Translations under genes and position numbers: made by a program
Part shown: in pieces, positions 61,257 to 64,000 of the stretch
How positions within the stretch are numbered: the stretch's first letter is position 1
Layout: the number at the start of each line of letters is the position of its first letter
NCBI RefSeq assembly: GCF_028368975.1
Contig: NZ_JAQNDM010000001.1
Span: 806,001 to 870,000, forward strand
Direction of reading: 5' to 3'
DNA: 64,000 nt
Source of the DNA: Stigmatella ashevillena
GTDB lineage: Bacteria; Myxococcota; Myxococcia; Myxococcales; Myxococcaceae
Notes under the pieces: model-generated
The model's database searches: none
Seen by the model: the letters and a program-made list of their open reading frames with translations, nothing else
What the model was told of the DNA's origin: nothing

Positions 61257-61832
61257 ATGGAACCGTTCCGCACGTTGCACTCGCGCACCGTCGTCCTCGC
61301 GCAGCAGAACATCGACACCGATCAGATCATCCCTGCACGATTCCTCAAGATCACTCACCGCATGGGCCTTGGCCGTTGGCTCTTCGCGGACTGGCGCTAC
61401 CAACCGGACGGCAACCCTCGCCCGGATTTCATCCTCGAGCGGCCAGAAGCCCAAGGGGTCCAGGTGCTGGTGGCTGGAGACAACTTCGGCTGCGGCTCTT
61501 CGCGCGAGCATGCGCCGTGGGCATTGACGGACTGGGGATTCCGCGCGGTCATCAGCTCCTCCATCGCGGACATCTTCTCCAACAACGCCGTCAAGAATGG
61601 CCTGCTGCCCATCAGGGTGGATGCCGGGTTTCACCGCCGCCTGCTGGCCGAGCCGGGCTCCGCGGTGAGCATCGACCTGGAGCGCCTCTCGGTGACGCTC
61701 GCGGATGGAACAACCACCGTGTTCCCCTTGGATCCATTTGCCCGCTATTGCCTGATGAACGGGGTGGATGAGCTGGGATTTCTGCTTGGCCAGGACGAGG
61801 CCATCGCGCGCTTCGAGGAGGCGCGCTCGTGA
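61257..61832 (+). CDS. leuD: 3-isopropylmalate dehydratase small subunit
   Basis: 191 residues. The ATG at 61257 has its GAGGTGA site overlapping the leuC stop. Marks are [14 protein letters not shown] near the start and [12 protein letters not shown]. It forms the swivelling domain of the LeuCD heterodimer. Its stop overlaps the GTG start of leuB. Confidence 0.97.
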   Translation: MEPFRTLHSRTVVLAQQNIDTDQIIPARFLKITHRMGLGRWLFADWRYQPDGNPRPDFILERPEAQGVQVLVAGDNFGCGSSREHAPWALTDWGFRAVISSSIADIFSNNAVKNGLLPIRVDAGFHRRLLAEPGSAVSIDLERLSVTLADGTTTVFPLDPFARYCLMNGVDELGFLLGQDEAIARFEEARS

Positions 61833-62896
61833 AGGCGCTCATCGCGGTTCTGCCGGGTGATGGCATTGGGCCCGAGGTGGTGGGACAGGGAACTCGCCTG
61901 CTGCGCGCCGTGGCGGAGCGCTTCGGCCACTCTTTCGAGATGGCCGAGGTCCCCATGGGAGGAGTGGCCATCGACCTCACAGGGTCTCCGCTCCCTGCCG
62001 AGACCCTCGCCCTCTGCCAGCGCTCGGACGCGGTCTTGCTGGGCGCGGTGGGAGGGCCCAAGTGGGACCCACCCGCCAAGGTGCGTCCGGAGCAGGGACT
62101 GCTCGAGCTGCGCAAAGCACTCGGCTTGTACGCGAACCTGCGGCCTGTGGCCCCCTTTCCCGCGCTCTACGATGCCTCCTCGCTCAAGCCCGAGGTGCTG
62201 CGCGGGGTGGACCTGCTCGTGGTGCGTGAACTCACCGGGGGCATCTACTTTGGGGAGAAGCGCCGGGACGAGCATCAAGCCTTCGATGCCTGTGTGTACA
62301 CGGTGGAGGAAGTCGTACGCGTGGTCCGCGCCGCGGCCTCCCTGGCGCGAACCCGTCGCAAGCGGCTTACCTCGGTGGACAAAGCCAACGTGCTGGAAAC
62401 CTCAAGGCTCTGGCGCGCGGTCACCGAGCGGGTTGTCCGCGAGGAGTTTCCAGACGTCGAACTCAAGCACCTGCTGGTGGACGCCTGCGCCATGCACTTG
62501 ATCAAGCGCCCCGTCGACTTCGACGTCATCGTCACCGAGAACATGTTCGGCGACATCCTCACGGACGAAGCCGCCATGCTCTCGGGCTCCATCGGGATGC
62601 TGCCCTCGGCTTCACTGGGAGCGGACCGGCGCGGACTTTACGAGCCCATTCACGGCTCTGCCCCGGATATTGCCGGGCGTGGGGTGGCCAACCCCTACGG
62701 AACGCTGCTGAGCGTCGCCATGCTGTTGCGCCACTCCCTCGGGCTCGAGCAGGAAGCACGACAGGTCGAGGCCGCGGTGGCCGCATCCATCGAAGCGGGC
62801 GCCCTCACCGCGGATCTCGCTCCCTCGGGCACTCGGCCGATGGGGACTCAAGAGATTGGCACGGCCGTGCTGGCGCGCTTGGGCGAGCGTCACTGA
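61829..62896 (+). CDS. leuB: 3-isopropylmalate dehydrogenase
   Basis: 355 residues, normal length. The GTG start sits in a GTGA overlap with leuD and follows GAGGAGG, so translation is probably coupled. [27 protein letters not shown] and H-G-S-A-P-D-I-A-G are the substrate, Mg and NAD motifs. It oxidises and decarboxylates 3-isopropylmalate to 2-oxoisocaproate, the leucine precursor. It is the last gene of the operon; no clear intrinsic terminator follows. Confidence 0.97.
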   Translation: MKALIAVLPGDGIGPEVVGQGTRLLRAVAERFGHSFEMAEVPMGGVAIDLTGSPLPAETLALCQRSDAVLLGAVGGPKWDPPAKVRPEQGLLELRKALGLYANLRPVAPFPALYDASSLKPEVLRGVDLLVVRELTGGIYFGEKRRDEHQAFDACVYTVEEVVRVVRAAASLARTRRKRLTSVDKANVLETSRLWRAVTERVVREEFPDVELKHLLVDACAMHLIKRPVDFDVIVTENMFGDILTDEAAMLSGSIGMLPSASLGADRRGLYEPIHGSAPDIAGRGVANPYGTLLSVAMLLRHSLGLEQEARQVEAAVAASIEAGALTADLAPSGTRPMGTQEIGTAVLARLGERH

Positions 62897-63013
62897 CAGG
62901 CCAGCAGAAGTCCTAACTCCTCGAAATAAAGGAAAAAATCCAGACCCCAGGAAACTTCCTTCGCCCCTGATCCGACAACCTGGGTGCCTTTTTGCCATCC
63001 CAGGAGATAGCTG

Positions 63014-63931
63014 ATGCACTCGAAACGGATCACGTGGACGACCGCCCTTTTGTCAGTAGGTCTCGTGCTTGCCTCGTGTGGCGGAGACTTTGAGAACGTG
63101 GCGTCCGGTGACTCCGAGACGAGCACCCTCACCGCCGAAGCAAACTCTCCCATCTATGACCGGGCCCGGGCCTACGCTGCTGCCTACCCCAAACGGGATG
63201 GCGGCTCGTGGGCCGGGTGGTGCGGCTCGCTGATGTTCCGATTTGGCCAGTTGCCCGCCTCCTCGGCCCGGGACACGGCCTATCTCGCCTACAAAGCGTC
63301 GACGATTGTCTCGACGAATCCCTCCACGGCGCTCACCGGTGCATTCCATTGGTGGGATATCGGAACTGCCGGTCACGTCGGTGCCGACCTCAATGGCGGT
63401 GGCACGGCTGTCTTCATGGCCTCAAACCACCTCTCCGCTTCATGGGGAACCGCCATCGGCATCCACAGCGTGTCGGGTTACACGAGCGCATCCGGAGCCC
63501 GGTACCTCGGTTGGTCGATGGATTACGCGGGCGGCCGGATCGCGGGCGGAGGCGCCCCTCCCGGCGGTGGCGGCGGCGGCTCGCTGCCCAGGACGACGAC
63601 AGAGGATGACGGCATCCCAGGCCCCATTTACTACAAGCGCATCCAGACCGTCGGTCAGCGTGACTTCGGCTACACCGGTCCCATTGACGGCGTGACAGGG
63701 CCCAACACGGAAACGATTCGCGTGAGGATCACCGCACGCGAATTGAACAACCGTGGCAGCCCTCGGACCTCCGCACAAGAAGACGGGATCCCCGGCTCCA
63801 TCTACTGGACGCGTGTCCAGACCGTTGGCCGAAGCTTTGGCTACACCGGCCCCATCGATGGCATTCCCGGCCCGAACACCTACAAGGCCGAGCATCGAAT
63901 CGCCGGCTACGCCGTGAACCGCGCATTCTGA
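63014..63931 (+). CDS. Lipoprotein with two C-terminal repeats (possible cell-wall-binding)
   Basis: 305 residues. The ATG at 63014 follows AGGAG. The signal peptide ends in the lipobox V-L-A-S-C. The N-terminal domain (about residues 45-175) has W-A-G-W-C-G-S-L and F-H-W-W-D-I-G-T-A-G-H-V, reminiscent of Cys/His amidase-like (CHAP) folds, but the catalytic residues are not certain. After a Pro/Gly linker come two repeats of about 50 residues: D-G-I-P-G-x-I-Y...R-x-Q-T-V-G...F-G-Y-T-G-P-I-D-G-x-x-G-P-N-T. The T-G-P-I-D-G...G-P-N-T pattern recalls peptidoglycan-binding repeats. It is oriented with leuB but 117 bases away. Confidence 0.82.
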   Translation: MHSKRITWTTALLSVGLVLASCGGDFENVASGDSETSTLTAEANSPIYDRARAYAAAYPKRDGGSWAGWCGSLMFRFGQLPASSARDTAYLAYKASTIVSTNPSTALTGAFHWWDIGTAGHVGADLNGGGTAVFMASNHLSASWGTAIGIHSVSGYTSASGARYLGWSMDYAGGRIAGGGAPPGGGGGGSLPRTTTEDDGIPGPIYYKRIQTVGQRDFGYTGPIDGVTGPNTETIRVRITARELNNRGSPRTSAQEDGIPGSIYWTRVQTVGRSFGYTGPIDGIPGPNTYKAEHRIAGYAVNRAF

Positions 63932-63946
63932 AACACGCTGTCTCCG

Positions 63947-64000
63947 TTAGAAAGCCCGCCTCCGGCGCAGCCACAGCAACACCCCCAGGGGAGCGAGGAA
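63947..64000 (-). CDS. C-terminal end of a MYXO-CTERM-type surface protein (partial)
   Basis: The minus strand ends in a short hydrophobic run (F-L-A-P-L-G-V-L-L-W-L), then R-R-R-R-A-F and a TAA at 63949-63947. This is the pattern of the myxobacterial C-terminal sorting tail. Only the last 17 codons lie in the window, so the product is unknown. The gene is convergent with the lipoprotein gene. Confidence 0.65.
   Translation of the reverse strand, partial: FLAPLGVLLWLRRRRAF

Overview
This window comes from a high-GC delta-proteobacterial (myxobacterial) chromosome. The signs are long trans-AT polyketide genes, many secreted lipoproteins, and a C-terminal tail of MYXO-CTERM type (hydrophobic stretch followed by Arg-Arg-Arg-Arg-Ala-Phe) at the right edge. 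I could not assign a species from the sequence alone.

1-36.8 kb, minus strand: a trans-acyltransferase hybrid NRPS-PKS locus. The key fact is one uninterrupted reading frame from the ATG at 35985 to the left edge. It holds 11,995 codons with no stop, a protein fragment of roughly 1.3 MDa that continues outside the window. Its order is formyltransferase, methyltransferase, glycine-type adenylation domain, carrier protein, then eight KS-headed modules: KS-DH-KR-ACP; KS-KR-cMT-ACP; KS0-oMT-ACP; KS-ACP; KS-DH-KR-cMT-ACP-ER; KS-KR-ACP; KS0-oMT-ACP; KS-KR-(cMT?). No AT domain is embedded. A discrete malonyl-type AT is encoded directly upstream with a 4-nt ATGA overlap. Read by collinearity, the assembly line starts with N-formyl-N-methyl-glycine. 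It builds a tail with an N-methyl formamide, two O-methyl groups, one ketone and two C-methyl branches. This resembles the tail of rhizopodin/scytophycin-type actin-binding macrolides.

36.8-42.5 kb: upstream on the same strand lie a UbiB/ABC1-like pseudokinase with C-terminal membrane helices, two small Lys/Arg-rich proteins, and an ECF-transporter S component of the Trep_Strep/MptD type. All are closely spaced and could share one transcript with the PKS. Divergently, a fused two-domain ECF ATPase and an EcfT protein complete the transporter.

42.5-49 kb: two tandem paralogues on the minus strand combine repeated von Willebrand A domains, a repeated beta-rich unit and a C-terminal OmpA domain. 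Near-identical internal DNA repeats indicate recent duplication and gene conversion.

49-57.4 kb: a TetR-family repressor faces an S15/CocE-like secreted hydrolase, with palindromic operator candidates between them. A run of envelope or secreted proteins follows: a pilin-like protein, a subtilisin-like protease with three C-terminal Cys repeats, a Tat-type alpha/beta hydrolase and a beta-helix lipoprotein. After these comes gcvH.

57.5-64 kb: a small conserved-looking protein, then a leuACDB operon preceded by a Leu-rich leader peptide and an intrinsic terminator with a competing antiterminator pairing. This is a classical attenuator layout. A lipoprotein with two C-terminal repeats and the end of a MYXO-CTERM protein on the opposite strand close the window. 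I saw no rRNA, tRNA, CRISPR array or insertion sequence.
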